DNA of 64,000 bases from Crossaster papposus (taxonomy: Eukaryota > Echinodermata > Asteroidea > Velatida > Solasteridae). Below the pieces are notes generated by a model. The model had not been told where the DNA came from. It saw only the letters and a list, made by a program, of their open reading frames with translations, and ran no database searches. The position numbers were made by a program, and so were the translations under genes. The stretch's first letter is position 1. Each line of letters opens with the position of its first letter. This document shows positions 62,180-64,000 of the stretch, piece by piece. Where the stretch lies: positions 186,001 through 250,000 of the forward strand of contig JBAIAA010000608.1 in assembly GCA_037893245.1 (NCBI GenBank), given 5' to 3'.

Positions 62180-64000
62180 GACATTTTACCTTCGTACAAA
62201 ATCCAACAAAACCACAAAGTAGACAAATAAAATTTAAAAAAAATACAACAAAAATATTTAAAAAAAATATGGAGGATTCGAACCCACAACCTTCGGACAA
62301 GGAAGCTGGTACATTATCCATCAGAGTACCGCATCATCGTTAACTTAATCCAATAATTTCCGTCTAATATCTACACCCTACCAGACTCGTGAAAAGGCGA
62401 AGTATATACACAAATTTCCGTACACATTTAGATCAATAAATTCATCCACATTTACTTCCGCGTCAGTTTATTGGGCTTTATTTTCCCTTCGTACCAAATC
62501 AAAAAAAAACACAAAGTAGAAAAATAAAATAAAAAAAATTTAAAAAAATATTTAAAAAAAGGAGGATTCGAACCCACAACCTTCGGACAAGGAAGCTGGT
62601 ACATTACCCATCAGAGTACCGCATATCGTTAAATTTATCGAATGAACTCCGTCTGATATCTACACACCGGAGTCATGAAAAGCTGCCGTATATACACAAA
62701 ATTCCATACACATTCGGTCCATAAATTCATCCACATTTACTTCCGCGTCAGTTTATTGGGCTTTATTTTCCCTCCGTACCAAATCCAACAAAACCACAAA
62801 GTAGAAAAATAAAATAAAAAGAAATAAAAAAAAATATTTAAAAAAACAGGAGGATTCGAACCGACAACCTTTGGACAAGGAAGCTGGTACATTACCCATC
62901 AGAGTACCGCATATCGTTAAGTTTATCGAATGAACTCCGTCTGATATCTACACACTACCAGAGTCATGAAAAGCTGCTAAATTGTACAACAATTTACAAC
63001 CACTGTATAATGCACACCGTATATGCAACAACATTTAACAACCGTACACAAAACTCCATACACATTTAGATCCATAAATTCATCAACATTTACTTCCGCG
63101 TCAGTTTATTGGGCTTTATTTTCCCTTCGTACAAAATCCAACAAAATCACAAAGTAGAAAAATAAAATTAAAAAAAAATACCAAAACAATATTTTAAAAA
63201 AACATGGAGGATTCGAACCCACAACCTTCGGACAAGGAAGCTGGTACATTATCCACCAGGGTACCGTATATCGTTAAGTTTATCGAATGAACTCCGTCTG
63301 ATATCTACACACTACCAGAGTCATGAAAAGCTGCCGTATAAACACAAAATTTCATACAGTCACATTTAGTCCATAAATTCATTCACATTTACTTCCGCGT
63401 CAGTTTATTGGCCTTTACTTTCCCTTCGTACAAAATCCAACAAAACCACAAAGTAGAAAAAGAAAATAAAAAAAAAATATAAAAAAAAATAACGGAGGAT
63501 TCGAACCCACAACCTTCCGACAAGGAAGCTGGTACATTATCCATTAGAGTACCGCATATCGTTAACTTTATCCAATGAACTCCGTCTGATATCTACACAC
63601 TACCAGATTCATTACAAGTTGCCAGATTTATTGTACAGTACAACTATTTTATAATCATGCGCACCCTATATGCAACAATAACAATTATCCACAAAATTCC
63701 ATACACATTTAGATCCATAAATTCATCCACATTTTCATTCCGCGTCAGTTTATTGGGCTTTATTTTCCCTTCGTACAAAATCCAACAAAACCACAAAGTA
63801 GAAAAAGAAAATACAAAAAATAAAAAATAAATATTTGAAAAAAATACTGAGGATTCGAACCCACAACCTTCGGACAAGGAAGCTGGTACATTACCCATCA
63901 GAGTACCGCATATCGTTAAGTTTATCGAATGAAATCCGTCTGATATCTACACACTACCAGAGTCATGAAAAGCTGCCGTATATAGGCCTACACAAAATTC
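62180..64000 (-). repeat. tandem array of tRNA-like units, runs off the right edge
   Basis: Six copies of a unit whose minus strand carries GGTTGTGGGTTCGAATCCTC (B box) and GCGGTACTCTGATGG (A-box-like). GGAGGATTCGAACC-type starts lie at 62271, 62561, 62849, 63206, 63494 and 63849, so units are about 288-290 or 355-357 bp. The longer units have an extra block with TGTACAACAATTTACAACC-type sequence. Other shared words: CTTCCGCGTCAGTTTATTGG. Each unit has an A-rich stretch. Confidence 0.88.

Overview
The window is animal nuclear DNA from an intron-rich genome packed with transposable elements. Three host genes can be read exon by exon, all on the minus strand: the first exons of a Ras GTPase (left edge), the 3' half of a gene for a protein ending in a discoidin (F5/8 type C) domain, and a complete gene for an RFX4-type transcription factor. 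The protein sequences, the tRNA-derived SINEs and the mix of Harbinger, Kolobok-like, hAT-like, Penelope-like and Ty3/Gypsy elements suggest a marine invertebrate, probably an invertebrate deuterostome (echinoderm, hemichordate or amphioxus). The exact group is inference.

Layout. 375-6140: Ras exons 1-5, with a 108-bp tandem repeat, an 11-bp minisatellite and three fold-back or MITE elements in the introns; the exon for the P-loop is present twice. 7169-12304: a Harbinger transposon (transposase plus MADF/Myb-like partner) sitting inside a smaller Harbinger-like MITE. 12.3-18.3 kb: SINE, fold-back elements and a repeated AT-rich block. 18303-32495: four exons of the discoidin-domain gene, whose introns hold hairpin MITEs, a 2.5-kb fold-back with 19-bp arrays, a self-similar 815-bp MITE and a three-deep nest (Penelope-like element, interrupted by a LINE, interrupted by a TTAA-flanked THAP element). 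33.0-41.07 kb: a GC-rich Ty3/Gypsy fossil with a Penelope-like element inserted near its right end. 41.4-47.1 kb: a 1.06-kb direct repeat flanking a segment bounded by inverted arms that holds two possible exons of an unknown gene. 47417-58494: RFX4, 15 coding exons, 739 codons, every splice phase compatible. 58.5-64.0 kb: upstream DNA with SINEs, nested Harbinger-like MITEs and a tRNA-like tandem array running off the right edge.

Most notable: two adjacent 49-nt Ras exons encode the same P-loop peptide with only synonymous differences and cannot both be spliced in without breaking the frame; hammerhead-ribozyme-like cores occur in both Penelope-like tails; and the THAP element has the TTAA target sites and 5'-AG ends expected of the Kolobok superfamily. 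The host genes are not obviously related in function; the region is held together by transposon activity rather than by a shared pathway.
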